This document shows, piece by piece, positions 1-8,931 of a stretch of DNA of 64,000 nt; the first letter of the stretch is position 1; each line of letters starts with the position of its first letter. The translations under genes and the position numbers were made by a program. The DNA is from Streptomyces cinerochromogenes (GTDB lineage Bacteria > Actinomycetota > Actinomycetes > Streptomycetales > Streptomycetaceae): assembly GCF_014648635.1 (NCBI RefSeq), contig NZ_BMRM01000014.1, forward strand, positions 124,001 through 188,000, written 5' to 3'. The notes under the pieces are model-generated. The model made no database searches, was not told where the DNA came from, and was given only the letters and a program-made list of their open reading frames with translations.

Positions 1-1334
1 TCCGACGGGTCGACCAGGAAGAACGCGAGGATCTTGCGATGCCCCGGTCGGGTGGGGTCCACGAGGCGGAACGAGTCGACACGGTGTTGCAGGATGTTCG
101 GGAACGCCAGGCAGCGGCCCGCCGGTGTCGGGACCGACCCCAGCACCTGGTTGAGTGCGTCTTCGTCCTCCAGGCCGTAGACCTCGCGCAGACCGTTGTC
201 GTCGTTCTGTTCGTAGTGCGGGTCGTCGAGTGCCGCCCGGAAACCCAGCCGGCTTTCGGTGATGTTCTCGCTGTCCCAGTAGTAGATGCCGGTCGAGACG
301 ATCCGCTCGTTCAGCATCCCCTCGACATGCCAGGAACCGCCAGGGTACTCGGGCTTGTCCGGGGTGAGATGGATGGTGGCGAGTTTGACGATGACCTGGA
401 GGCGGCGGCCGCGCAGGTCGACCCGGGCGGACGCGTCGGGCACCTCGGGCGGGGTGAAGGGCGGGGCGTCCGGGACGACCGGGCGGCGGTTCTCCCACCA
501 CTCGTCCTGGGCCTCCTCCCACGCACGGACGGCTTCGGCGTGGGCCGCCTCGTCACTGTAGGAGGACTCGTCCGGATACTCCGGTTGCGAGTCGTACCAC
601 CCGTAGGGATCGGCCTCGATCCGCAGGGGCCGCGGATGGCGCAGGTCGGTGAGCACGTTCTCCATCAGCGGGCGCAAGCGCGCGAACAGCTCCGGCAGGA
701 CGGAGGCCAGTTCGCGATGCGTCTCGGGGTGGACGTTGTTGACGTAGGAACGGAAGGTGACGTCACCGTCGTCACTGACGTCGACGTCCGTGGGCAGCCA
801 CTGGAACTTCTCCGAGAACTCGTACTTCGAGTAGCGGTCCGTCGGGTTCCGCCAAGCCTGCTCGGGCGCGCCGCTCACGCCTCTCACCAGGCAGAACAGT
901 GAGGGATGGACCAGGTCCAGTACCTGGCCGTCGGACCCGGGATGCCAGTCCTGTTCCTCTTCGGGGACCTGTTCCAGAACCCGGACCGCCTCGCGCAGCC
1001 GGGACCTGAGACGGTCGTCGACCAGTGTGTCCGACTGCCACACCCCGTCGACGGCGGACACCTCGATGCCGGTTCGCCCGTCCCGCAGCGCGGCGTAGTG
1101 CCCGAGTTCGGCAAGCACGTACCGGACCTGCGCCTCGGTGAGGCCCTGGGCGACCGCTTCCCGCGTCCACCTGGCCACGATGTCGGCGTCGTTCATCTTG
1201 TCGAACCACCCCGGCTTCGCCCGGATGTGCGAGCTGCACTGCATCATCTGCAGTTCCCGCAGCGTTCGGGGTGTCGCGAACGCTATGGAACGGGAAGCGT
1301 GAAAGGGCAGCGGAAAAGCAGACAGGCCGGTCAA
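1..1334 (-). CDS. DUF4246 family protein (C-terminus beyond window)
   Basis: At least 444 residues are encoded; the 3' end runs off the left edge. The protein looks like DUF4246, a family of uncertain function related to iron/2-oxoglutarate oxygenases. Visible family segments are TPRTLRELQMM near the N-terminus, then RAKPGWFDKM, a His-x-Glu in GGSWHVEGM that could bind metal, and PNILQHRV followed by DPTRPGHRKILAFFLVDP at the cut end. A TTG start at 1334 is preferred because GGAGG lies 10 nt upstream and the family-like sequence begins right after it; in-frame sequence continues upstream, so the start is not certain. The metal-ligand reading is inference. It follows the tRNA-Pro gene on the same strand. 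Confidence 0.7.
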   Translation of the reverse strand, partial: MTGLSAFPLPFHASRSIAFATPRTLRELQMMQCSSHIRAKPGWFDKMNDADIVARWTREAVAQGLTEAQVRYVLAELGHYAALRDGRTGIEVSAVDGVWQSDTLVDDRLRSRLREAVRVLEQVPEEEQDWHPGSDGQVLDLVHPSLFCLVRGVSGAPEQAWRNPTDRYSKYEFSEKFQWLPTDVDVSDDGDVTFRSYVNNVHPETHRELASVLPELFARLRPLMENVLTDLRHPRPLRIEADPYGWYDSQPEYPDESSYSDEAAHAEAVRAWEEAQDEWWENRRPVVPDAPPFTPPEVPDASARVDLRGRRLQVIVKLATIHLTPDKPEYPGGSWHVEGMLNERIVSTGIYYWDSENITESRLGFRAALDDPHYEQNDDNGLREVYGLEDEDALNQVLGSVPTPAGRCLAFPNILQHRVDSFRLVDPTRPGHRKILAFFLVDPS

Positions 1335-1483
1335 TTCTCTTGGTCCTCCGCGTCGTTGTACGGCGGCGGGAAGGATAGCCCAGCACACTGACACCGGAGC
1401 CGGCGGAGAAGCGCGAGGGCGAGGCGGGATCGTGGCGAGCAGAGCCTGCCCGAAGCAGCTCAGCCGCGGACCGAAAATGACGA

Positions 1484-1517
1484 AAGGGCCGTTTCGGATT
1501 CCTCTGAAACAGCCCTT
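1484..1517 (-). terminator. Terminator downstream of tRNA-Pro
   Basis: AAGGGC and GTTTC blocks pair with GAAAC and GCCCTT across a short loop. The mismatch in the stem becomes a U-G wobble in the minus-strand transcript, and that transcript continues into a T-rich stretch. This fits an intrinsic terminator for the tRNA gene, which lies just upstream on the minus strand. Confidence 0.6.
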
Positions 1518-1539
1518 GACCTGCGAAAACCTTCACAAG

Positions 1540-1613
<74 letters not shown>

Positions 1614-1718
1614 TTGCTCTCACCCGCGGTGTCCCGCGTGATCGTGCGAACAGAACTTTACCCCACGTCCGGGGGTGTGCCGAAGAAGGCCCGGGCGGGG
1701 CGAGGGACAATCGGCGGT

Positions 1719-2225
1719 ATGACGAACGCGGGCGGATCGGATGCCAGGGACCGGGACCTGACCGGGCGGGCCCGGAACGCGCGGCCCCGGGACGGGCTCG
1801 GGCGCCCGCTGCCGTACGGCGCCGAGGGGGTCCCCCGGCAGCCGGAGGGCGTTCCGCGGGCGCCGTCGGAGACGGTCGCCGAGGCGCAGGAGCTGCTGGC
1901 CTCGGGGCGGCCGTTCCACGCGCACGAGGTGTTCGAGGACGCCTGGAAGGCGGGCCCCGAGGATGAGCGTGCCCTGTGGCGGGGGCTGGCCCAGCTGGCG
2001 GTGGGGCTCACCCACGCGGCCCGCGGGAACGCCGTCGGCGGTGCGCGGCTGCTGCTGCGGGGGGCGGGCGCGGTCGAGGAGTGGGCGGTGGAGCGGGGTG
2101 AGGACCGGCCGTACGGGCTGGACCTGCCGGGCCTCACCCGGTGGGCACGGCAGCTGGCCGGGCGGGTGGAGCAGGACCCGGCGCCGGTGGACCCGCGCGC
2201 CGAGGCTCCCCGGCTGGGGCCCTGA
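1719..2225 (+). CDS. DUF309 domain-containing protein
   Basis: 168 residues. The DUF309 signature HxxxExxW is present as FHAHEVFEDAWK around residue 70, followed by WRGLAQLAVGLTHAARGN, the second helix of this small helical family. Family function is unknown. About 60 N-terminal residues are Arg/Pro-rich and not part of the domain. The ATG at 1719 is chosen because the sequence upstream overlaps the tRNA promoter region; a GAGGG lies 12 nt before it, which is rather far. It precedes cobF on the same strand. Confidence 0.75.
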   Translation: MTNAGGSDARDRDLTGRARNARPRDGLGRPLPYGAEGVPRQPEGVPRAPSETVAEAQELLASGRPFHAHEVFEDAWKAGPEDERALWRGLAQLAVGLTHAARGNAVGGARLLLRGAGAVEEWAVERGEDRPYGLDLPGLTRWARQLAGRVEQDPAPVDPRAEAPRLGP

Positions 2226-2293
2226 CCGGTGGCCGTCGCCGTGCGTGCGGAGGCGGTGGACGCGCTGTCAGTGGCGTGCGGCAGACTCGGGAC

Positions 2294-3085
2294 GTGCGAA
2301 GGATTCATGTCATCGGTATCGGCGCGGGCGACCCCGACCAGCTGACCCTGCAGGCGGTCAAGGCGCTGCGGAGCACGGAGGTGTTCTTCCTGCTCGACAA
2401 GGGCGAGGTGAAGAGCGATCTCACCCGGCTCCGACGGGACATGCTGGACGCACATCTGCCCAAGGGGTCGTACCGGGTGGTGGAGGCCCGCGACCCGGAG
2501 CGGGACCGGGCGGCGGGCGGGCCGGCCTACTCGCCGGCCGTCGGGGACTGGCGCAGCGCCCGCGCCGGGATCTACGAGCGGCTGATCGCGGACGAACTGG
2601 GCGAGGACGGCACCGGCGCCTTCCTGGTGTGGGGGGACCCGGCGCTGTACGACAGCACGCTGGCGATCCTGGAGGAGGTGCTGGAGCGCGGGGCGGTGCG
2701 GTTCGAGTACGACGTGGTGCCCGGCGTCAGCAGTGTCTCCGCGCTGGTCGCCCGGCACCGCACGGGGCTGAACCGGGTTGCCCGGCCGGTGCAGATCACC
2801 ACCGGGCGGCGGCTGGCCGAGGGCTTCCCGGAGGGCGTGGACGACGTGGTCGTGATGCTGGACGCGCACCAGGCCTTCCGGCGGTACGCCGAGGAGGACA
2901 TGGACATCTACTGGGGCGCCTACATCGGCACGCCGGACGAGATCCTGGTCTCCGGGCCGATCGCCGAGGCCGGTCCGCGCATCGAGCGGGTCCGGGCGGA
3001 GGCCCGGGAGCGGAAGGGCTGGATCATGGACACGTACCTGCTGCGCCGGCATCCCGAGCGGGGCCGGCCGACACCGGAGGACTGA
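2294..3085 (+). CDS. cobF: Precorrin-6A synthase (deacetylating), CobF
   Basis: 263 residues, normal for CobF. CobF methylates precorrin-5 at C1 with SAM and releases the C20-derived acetyl group in the aerobic cobalamin pathway. The N-terminus HVIGIGAGDPDQLTLQAVKAL is the typical tetrapyrrole methylase start with its Gly-rich loop, and WGDPALYDSTLAILE followed by VVPGVSSVSALVARH are the SAM-pocket segments. A GTG start at 2294 places the first strand at residue 4. The convergent neighbour is cobK, the next enzyme of the pathway, which supports the call. Confidence 0.9.
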   Translation: MRRIHVIGIGAGDPDQLTLQAVKALRSTEVFFLLDKGEVKSDLTRLRRDMLDAHLPKGSYRVVEARDPERDRAAGGPAYSPAVGDWRSARAGIYERLIADELGEDGTGAFLVWGDPALYDSTLAILEEVLERGAVRFEYDVVPGVSSVSALVARHRTGLNRVARPVQITTGRRLAEGFPEGVDDVVVMLDAHQAFRRYAEEDMDIYWGAYIGTPDEILVSGPIAEAGPRIERVRAEARERKGWIMDTYLLRRHPERGRPTPED

Positions 3086-3155
3086 CCGGCCCGGTACCGC
3101 CGGGACGCCGAAGCGCGGTGCTCGGGAGCCCGGGCCGACTGCCAAAGCCCGGTGT

Positions 3156-4313
3156 TCAGGAGCGCGGCCGGGCTTCCGGTGCCGCGGTCCCCGCGAAACC
3201 CAGCCGGGCCAGCACGCTCGGCACGTCGGGCTCGGCCCGCACGCCCTCGGGGAGCGGGGGCCGGCGGACGACGACCACCGGCAGACCGAGGTCGCGTGCG
3301 GCGGTCAGTTTCGCGGCCGTGGCCTCGCCTCCGCTGTCCTTGGTGACGAGGACGTCGATCCGGTGCGCGCGCAGGAGTTCGGTCTCGCCGGCGACCGTGA
3401 ACGGGCCGCGGGCCAGGAGGACGTCGGTGTCCGGCGGCAGGGGCGGCTCGGGCGGCTCCACCGACCGGACGAGGAAGTGCAGGCCGGTCAGCCCGGCGAA
3501 GGCGGCGAGGCCGAGGCGCCCGGTGCTGAGGAACACCCGGCGGCCGAGTCCGGGCAGGGCCTCGGCGGCCCCGGCCAGGGACGGGACGTCGTACCAGCGG
3601 TCTCCGGGGCCCGGCCGCCAGCCGGGGCGGCGCAGGACCACGGCGGGGACGCCCGTTGCGCGCGCCGCCAGGGCCGCATGGGCGGTGATCGACGCGGCGA
3701 AGGGGTGGGTGGCGTCCACCAGGGCGTCCACCCGGTGTGCGCGCAGCCAGTCGGCCAGCCCCTCCGGCCCGCCGAAACCGCCGGACCGCACCTCGCCGGG
3801 CAGTGCCGCGGGCCGGGTGACCCGGCCCGCGAGCGAGGTGGTGACGCGGACACCCGGCCGGGCGGCGAGGTCGGCGGCGAGGCGGCGGGCCTCGGTGGTG
3901 CCGCCGAGCACGAGGACGTGCGTGGGTACGGGGGCGGGGGCGGGGGCGGCGGGCGCAGGTGTGGCGGGCACCGGGCCGCCGGCAGATGCGGGGGCAGAGG
4001 GCCCGGGGGCGACGGCGGACACCGGGCCACCGGCCGGCACAGGAGCGACGGACGGCACCGGGCCACCGGCCGGCCCGGGGGCGGACGGCACCGGGGCGGC
4101 GGCGGATGCCGGGCCGTCGGCCGGCGCGGGGGTGGCGGGCACCGGGCCGCCGGCAGGTGCGGGGGCAGAGGGCCCGGGGGCGGCGGCGGACACCGGGCCA
4201 CCGGCCGGCACAGGAGTGGCGGACGGCACCGGGCCACCGGCCGGCACAGGGGCGGACGGCACCGGGGCGGCGGCGGATGCCGGGCCGTCGGCCGGCGCGG
4301 GGGTGGCGGGCAT
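3156..4313 (-). CDS. cobK: Precorrin-6A reductase CobK with repetitive Ala/Pro N-terminal extension
   Basis: 385 residues against about 250 for the family. Residues 131-385 are CobK: THVLVLGGTTEARRLA at the start, DATHPFAASITAHAA, LSTGRLGLAAF, and VTKDSGGEATAAKL near the end. It reduces precorrin-6A to precorrin-6B with NADPH. Residues 2-115 are two copies of a 57-residue Ala/Pro/Gly/Ser/Val repeat plus a short tail. There is no start codon just before the CobK core; in-frame GTG codons in the repeat lack an RBS. ATG 4313 has no RBS, but TACGCT sits 7 nt before it, which suits a leaderless transcript. Whether the extension is translated is inference. Confidence 0.8.
   Translation of the reverse strand: MPATPAPADGPASAAAPVPSAPVPAGGPVPSATPVPAGGPVSAAAPGPSAPAPAGGPVPATPAPADGPASAAAPVPSAPGPAGGPVPSVAPVPAGGPVSAVAPGPSAPASAGGPVPATPAPAAPAPAPVPTHVLVLGGTTEARRLAADLAARPGVRVTTSLAGRVTRPAALPGEVRSGGFGGPEGLADWLRAHRVDALVDATHPFAASITAHAALAARATGVPAVVLRRPGWRPGPGDRWYDVPSLAGAAEALPGLGRRVFLSTGRLGLAAFAGLTGLHFLVRSVEPPEPPLPPDTDVLLARGPFTVAGETELLRAHRIDVLVTKDSGGEATAAKLTAARDLGLPVVVVRRPPLPEGVRAEPDVPSVLARLGFAGTAAPEARPRS
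3969..4310 (-). repeat. Two tandem 171-bp repeats encoding Ala/Pro-rich sequence
   Basis: The DNA repeats with a period of 171 bp (57 codons), two copies, with a partial third at the CobK boundary. Within each copy there are shorter repeats ending in PAGGPV. The copies differ by a few substitutions only and keep the cobK frame. Confidence 0.85.
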
Positions 4314-4373
4314 AGGGGTGAGCGTACGAGGTCGTGCGGGGCGGATCGGTGCCCGGGTCGCTACGGTCGGGCC

Positions 4374-5162
4374 ATGGAAGCCGAGGAGCCCGTGCGTGCC
4401 GTTCTGATCGACATCGACGGCGTCCTGACCGTGTCCTGGAAGCCGCTGCCCGGTGCGGTGGCGGCGCTGCGTGCCCTCCGCGCGGCCGGGCTCGGCGTGG
4501 CCCTGGTGACCAACACGACCTCCCGGACCCGGGTGTCGATCGCCGGGACGCTGTCGGAGGCCGGTTTCGAGGTGGACCCCGGGGACGTGCTGACCGCGCC
4601 CGCCGTCACCGCCGCCCACCTCGCCGAGCACTGTCCGGGCGCCCGCTGTCTGCTGCTCAACAGCGGGGACATCGGCGCGGACCTCGGCGATGTCACCCTG
4701 GTCGAGGAGGGTGCCGACGTGGTCGTGGTCGGCGGGGCCGGACCCGGGTTCGACTACCCGGCGCTGAACCGGGCCTTCGGCGAACTGCAGCGGGGTGCGC
4801 GGCTGGTCGCCATGCACCGCAACCTGTACTGGCGGACCGACGCCGGGCTGCAACTGGACTCGGGGGCCTTCCTGCTCGGTCTGGAGCGGGCGGCGCGGGT
4901 GGAGGCGGAGGTGACGGGCAAGCCGTCCCGGGCGTTCTTCGAGGCGGCGCTGGCCCGGCTGGGGGTGGGTGCGGAGCAGGCGGTGATGGTCGGGGACGAC
5001 ATCGAGTCGGACGTGCTCGCGGCCCAGCGGGCCGGGCTCACCGGGGTGCTGGTGAGGACGGGCAAGTACCAGCCGGAGACGCACGAGCAGGCGAGCGGCA
5101 CCCCGGACCACGTGGTGGACTCCTTCGCGGACGTGCCGCGGCTGCTGGGGCTAGCGGAGTAG
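4374..5162 (+). CDS. HAD-IIA family phosphatase
   Basis: 262 residues. Motif I is LIDIDGVL (residues 11-18) with the nucleophile Asp, motif II is VTNTTSRTR, and the late motif is MVGDDIESDVLAAQRAGL; the C-terminal cap and length fit the HAD-IIA group that includes NagD and the LHPP-type phosphatases. The substrate cannot be read. ATG 4374 is preceded by TACGGT ending 7 nt before it, so the mRNA is probably leaderless. It is divergent from cobK; the two promoters face each other in 60 bp. Its 3' end overlaps the next gene by 12 bp, tail to tail. Confidence 0.8.
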   Translation: MEAEEPVRAVLIDIDGVLTVSWKPLPGAVAALRALRAAGLGVALVTNTTSRTRVSIAGTLSEAGFEVDPGDVLTAPAVTAAHLAEHCPGARCLLLNSGDIGADLGDVTLVEEGADVVVVGGAGPGFDYPALNRAFGELQRGARLVAMHRNLYWRTDAGLQLDSGAFLLGLERAARVEAEVTGKPSRAFFEAALARLGVGAEQAVMVGDDIESDVLAAQRAGLTGVLVRTGKYQPETHEQASGTPDHVVDSFADVPRLLGLAE

Positions 5163-5924
5163 CAGCTGCAGGCCGCCCACGACCGTCGCCGCGATCACGA
5201 GCTGCTCGAAGAGACGCTGGTTGATCCGGTTCACGGCCCACTTGCCGAACAGCGCACCGGGCACGACGAACACCGCGAGTGCGGCGTCGAGGAGCAGGGA
5301 GCGCCCGTCGATCAGACCCAGGCCCGCGCTGAACGGCACCTTCGAGATGTTCACGATGAGGAAGAAGAAGGCGGAGGTCCCCAGGAAGCCGAGCTTCCGG
5401 AAGCCCGCGGACAGCAGGTACAGCGACATCACCGGGCCGCCCGCGTTGGCGACCATCGTCGTGAACCCGCCGAGCACGCCGTACGAGCGGGCCTTCATCC
5501 GGCCCGCGCGGGTGACGACCGCGTCCGGTTCCTCCGGGGTCTCGGCCGTCCGCCGACGCCACACCGTCACCCCGGCCATCAGCAGCAGGATCGCGCCGAT
5601 CGAGGTCCGTACGATCCCGTCGTCGGCCCACACCAGGAACAGCGTGCCGGCCACCACGCCCGCCGCCACGGCCGGGAACAACCGCCACAGCGTGGGCCAG
5701 TGCGCGTGCCGTCGGTAGGTGAGGACGGCGAGCACGTCGCCGGCGATCAGTACCGGCAGCAGCACGCCGGTGGAGGCACGGGCGGGCAGCACCGCCGCGA
5801 AGATCGCGAGGCTGACCGTGTTGGCCCCGCTGACCGCCGTCTTGGAGAAGCCGACGAGCAGGGCCGCGAAGGCGAGCGCCGCGAACCCCCAGCCGGATAT
5901 GTGCCAGAGCGTCATCGTGTTCAT
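5151..5924 (-). CDS. TauE/SafE family membrane protein (sulfite/organic anion exporter type)
   Basis: 257 residues, with about eight hydrophobic helices. The family motif VGFSKTAVSGANTVSLAIFAA lies in the first repeat and GGFTTMVANAGGPVMSLYLL in the second, the duplicated half structure of TauE/SafE. The family exports sulfite, sulfoacetate or related anions; the substrate here is unknown. The start MNTMTLWHISGWGF at 5924 matches family N-termini better than the in-frame ATG at 5951. It ends inside the HAD gene's 3' end. Confidence 0.8.
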   Translation of the reverse strand: MNTMTLWHISGWGFAALAFAALLVGFSKTAVSGANTVSLAIFAAVLPARASTGVLLPVLIAGDVLAVLTYRRHAHWPTLWRLFPAVAAGVVAGTLFLVWADDGIVRTSIGAILLLMAGVTVWRRRTAETPEEPDAVVTRAGRMKARSYGVLGGFTTMVANAGGPVMSLYLLSAGFRKLGFLGTSAFFFLIVNISKVPFSAGLGLIDGRSLLLDAALAVFVVPGALFGKWAVNRINQRLFEQLVIAATVVGGLQLLLR

Positions 5925-6009
5925 GGAGTGACCGATGCTATGCGCACGCATCCGTACGGCGTAAGCGACGTCTCGCAGACCGGTCCCGGCGTGGCGGCCC
6001 GCGTACCGC

Positions 6010-7521
6010 CTAACGGCCCGTGTACCGCGTCCGCAGCTCCCGCTTCAGCACCTTCATGCTCGGCCCGAGCGGCAGCGCGTCCGTGAACTCCACGCGCCGC
6101 GGGTACTTGTGCTTGCCGAGGTGCTCCTTGGACCACTCGGTGAGCGCGGCGGCGTCCGGCGTGGTGCCCTCTGCCGGGACGACGACGGCGCACACCTCCT
6201 CGCCGTGCAGCTCGTCGGGCAGGCCGATGACGGCGACCTGGGCGATCTCCGGGTGGCGCATCAGCACCTCCTCGACCTCCCGCGGATAGACGTTGTAGCC
6301 GCCGCGGATGATGACGTCCTTCTTCCGGTCGACGATCCGCAGGAAGCCCTCGTCGTCCTTGGTGCCGAGGTCACCGGTGCGGAACCAGCCGTCCACCAGG
6401 GCCTCGGCGGTGGCCTCGGGGCGGCCGAGGTATCCGGAGAAGACGTTGTGGCCGCGGATGACGACCTCGCCCAGCTCCCCGGGCGGCAGCAGCTCGATCC
6501 GGCCCTCCACCTCGGCGCGGGCGATCTCCACGTCGATGCCCCACAGGGGGTGGCCGATGGTGCCGGCCCGGGTGCCGAACACCGGCTGGTTGACGGTGGC
6601 GGTCGGCGAGGTCTCCGACAGCCCGTACCCCTCGTAGATCTTCGCCCCGAACGCGGCCTCGAACCGCTCCAGCACGGCGACCGGGAGCGAGGCCCCGCCG
6701 GAGACGCACACCCGCAGCGCGGGGAGCCGGGCGGCGTCGGCGGCCGCCGCCGCGAGCGCGACGAACATGGTCGGCACGCCGTGGAAGGTGTTGACGCCCT
6801 CCTTCACCATCAGCTCGATGGCCCGGGCCGCGTCGAAGCGGGGCAGCAGCACGAGCGTGGCGCCGGCCCGCCAGGTGGAGTTCAGCGACACCGTCTGGCC
6901 GAAGGCGTGGAACAGCGGCAGCGCGCCGAGGGCGATGTCGTCGGCGCGGATGTCGTTGGCGTCGAAGGCGTTGACGGTCGCGTTCATCACCAGGTTGAAG
7001 TGGCTGAGGACGGCACCCTTGGGGACACCGGTCGTACCGCTGGTGTAGAAGACGACCGCCGGGTCGTCGGCGGCCCGGGTGACGTACGACGCGAGGGGCT
7101 CGGCGTCGGCGGCGAGCTTCCCGAACTCTCCGCCCAGCGTGAAGACCCGGACGCCGGCCGCCTCGGCCGCGGCACGGCCGGTCTCCGCCTGCCCCGGGTG
7201 GACGAGCAGCAGCGTGGCCCCGCTGTCCCGCAGGACGTGCTCGACCTCGCCGGACGACAGCAGCAGGTGCACGGGGACGACGACCCCGCCCGCCGCCGCG
7301 ATCGCGTAGTAGGCGACCGGGAACTCGGCGGTGTTGGGAGCCATGAGGGCGACCCGGTCGCCGGGCCGGACGCCGAGCCCGGTGAGCGCGCCCGCCTGGG
7401 CCAGCGCGCGCTGCCAGACCTCGGCGAAGGTGAGCCGCAGATCGCCTTCGACGAGGGCGGTCTTGCCGGGGCGGCGCCGGGCGTTCTCGGCGAGGATGGC
7501 GGCGACGGACAGGGTGGCCAT
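6010..7521 (-). CDS. Long-chain fatty acid-CoA ligase (AMP-forming)
   Basis: 503 residues, typical of FadD-like acyl-CoA synthetases of the ANL superfamily. The ATP loop is YTSGTTGVPKGA (about residue 158), the adenylate motif is YGLSETSPTA, the hinge region is GWFRTGDLG followed by DRKKDVIIRGGYNVYP, and the catalytic lysine lies in PSMKVLKRELR. It activates fatty acids as acyl-CoA. It follows a thiolase gene by 76 bp on the same strand, so the pair likely serves beta-oxidation or a related acyl pathway. Confidence 0.85.
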   Translation of the reverse strand: MATLSVAAILAENARRRPGKTALVEGDLRLTFAEVWQRALAQAGALTGLGVRPGDRVALMAPNTAEFPVAYYAIAAAGGVVVPVHLLLSSGEVEHVLRDSGATLLLVHPGQAETGRAAAEAAGVRVFTLGGEFGKLAADAEPLASYVTRAADDPAVVFYTSGTTGVPKGAVLSHFNLVMNATVNAFDANDIRADDIALGALPLFHAFGQTVSLNSTWRAGATLVLLPRFDAARAIELMVKEGVNTFHGVPTMFVALAAAAADAARLPALRVCVSGGASLPVAVLERFEAAFGAKIYEGYGLSETSPTATVNQPVFGTRAGTIGHPLWGIDVEIARAEVEGRIELLPPGELGEVVIRGHNVFSGYLGRPEATAEALVDGWFRTGDLGTKDDEGFLRIVDRKKDVIIRGGYNVYPREVEEVLMRHPEIAQVAVIGLPDELHGEEVCAVVVPAEGTTPDAAALTEWSKEHLGKHKYPRRVEFTDALPLGPSMKVLKRELRTRYTGR

Positions 7522-7597
7522 GGAGTGCTGCTCCGTTTCCTTGCTGCTGCGGCTCGTGTTGCGAATTCCCCTGGAGGGAGCCCCCGTCGGTGACGCT

Positions 7598-8785
7598 CTA
7601 GTCCCTCTCGACCAGCACCGCGGTCCCCTGTCCCACGCCCACGCACATGGTCGCGAGCCCGCGCTCCGCGCCCGTGCGCCGCATCCGGTGCAGCAGGGTG
7701 GTGAGGATGCGGGCGCCGGAGCAGCCGAGGGGGTGGCCGAGGGCGATGGCGCCGCCGGTGGGGTTGACCAGGTCGGGGTCGATGCCGAGCTGGTCGACGC
7801 AGGCGAGTGCCTGTGCGGCGAACGCCTCGTTGAACTCGGCCTCCTGGAGGTCGCCGGTCTCCCAGCCGGCGCGGGCCAGCACCTTGCGGGTGGCGGGGAC
7901 CGGGCCGAGGCCCATCACGTCGGGGTGGACGCCGGCGGAGGCGCCCGCGACATAGCGTCCGAGGGACTCCAGGCCCAGGTCGTTCAGCGCCTCCTCGCTG
8001 ACCAGGAGGAGGCCGGCCGCGCCGTCGTTCATCGGCGAGGCGTTCCCGGCGGTCACGGTGCCCTCCGCGCGGAAGACCGGCTTCAGCCGGGACAGCTTCT
8101 CCAGCGAGGTGTCCTCGCGGACGCACTCGTCCTGCTCGACCACGACGCCGTCGGGGCGTTCGACGGGCAGGAGTTCGTCGTCGAAGTGGCCGTTCTTGCG
8201 TGCCGCGGCGGCGAGCTGGTGGCTGCGCAGGGCGAACTCGTCCTGCCGGGCACGGGAGATGCCGTGCCGGGCGGCGACCTCCTCGGCGGTCTCCCCCATG
8301 GAGAGCAGTCCGTGCAGCTCCTTCATGGCGGGGTTGACCAGCCGCCAGCCGAGCCGGGTGTCGTGGGTCTCGATGCGGTGCGGCAGCGCCTCGTCGGGGC
8401 GGGGCAGCACGAAGGGGGCGCGGCTCATCGACTCGGAGCCGCCGGCGATCACGATGTCGGCCTCGCCCGCGGCGATGGTGCGGGCGGCGGTGGTGACCGC
8501 TTCGAGTCCGGAGGCGCACAGCCGGTTGACGGTGGCGCCGGGCACGGAGTCGGGCAGTCCGGCGAGCAGGGCGGCCATGCGGGCGACGTTGCGGTTGTCC
8601 TCGCCCGCCTGGTTCGCGGCGCCCCAGTAGACGTCGTCGATCCGGGCCGGGTCGAGCGCGGGCACGTCGGCCACCAGGCGGCGGATCACGGTCGCGGCCA
8701 GATCGTCGGGGCGGACGGAGGAGAGGGCTCCGCGCAGCTTGCCGATGGGGGTGCGGCGGGCGGCCGCGAAGTGGACGGGACGCAC
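7598..8785 (-). CDS. Acetyl-CoA acetyltransferase (thiolase)
   Basis: 395 residues, the usual thiolase length. The nucleophilic Cys is in VNRLCASGLEAV, the His motif is GGAIALGHPLGCSGAR, and the second Cys is in MCVGVGQGTA. The enzyme cleaves 3-ketoacyl-CoA or condenses acetyl-CoA. The GTG at 8785 is chosen: AGGAG lies 8 nt upstream and the family N-terminus (VHFAAARRTPIG) follows. It is the first gene of a two-gene unit with the acyl-CoA ligase, and an operator-like palindrome lies in its promoter region. Confidence 0.9.
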   Translation of the reverse strand: MRPVHFAAARRTPIGKLRGALSSVRPDDLAATVIRRLVADVPALDPARIDDVYWGAANQAGEDNRNVARMAALLAGLPDSVPGATVNRLCASGLEAVTTAARTIAAGEADIVIAGGSESMSRAPFVLPRPDEALPHRIETHDTRLGWRLVNPAMKELHGLLSMGETAEEVAARHGISRARQDEFALRSHQLAAAARKNGHFDDELLPVERPDGVVVEQDECVREDTSLEKLSRLKPVFRAEGTVTAGNASPMNDGAAGLLLVSEEALNDLGLESLGRYVAGASAGVHPDVMGLGPVPATRKVLARAGWETGDLQEAEFNEAFAAQALACVDQLGIDPDLVNPTGGAIALGHPLGCSGARILTTLLHRMRRTGAERGLATMCVGVGQGTAVLVERD

Positions 8786-8842
8786 GGCTGGGACTCCTGA
8801 CCTACGACGCTGTGGATCGGACTGGCCTGCACAGCACCAATT

Positions 8843-8859
8843 AATTAGCACTGCTAGTT
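8843..8859. promoter_or_regulatory. Operator-like palindrome between thiolase and hydrolase
   Basis: AATTAGCA-c-TGCTAGTT forms an inverted repeat with 7 of 8 positions matching, in an AT-rich island between two divergent genes. TATAGA about 12 bp to the right could be a -10 for the hydrolase. The shape fits a TetR-family operator, but no regulator gene is next to it. Confidence 0.5.
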
Positions 8860-8931
8860 TTGGACTATAGACCCCCGACCACCCCGCTGGGAAGATCCCC
8901 CAGGACCTTCACCGAGGCAGCTGGAGGAGAG

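Noticed and set aside
1..902. Long plus-strand reading frame at the left edge
   Set aside because: It is the antisense shadow of the DUF4246 gene, whose minus-strand product has clear family motifs.
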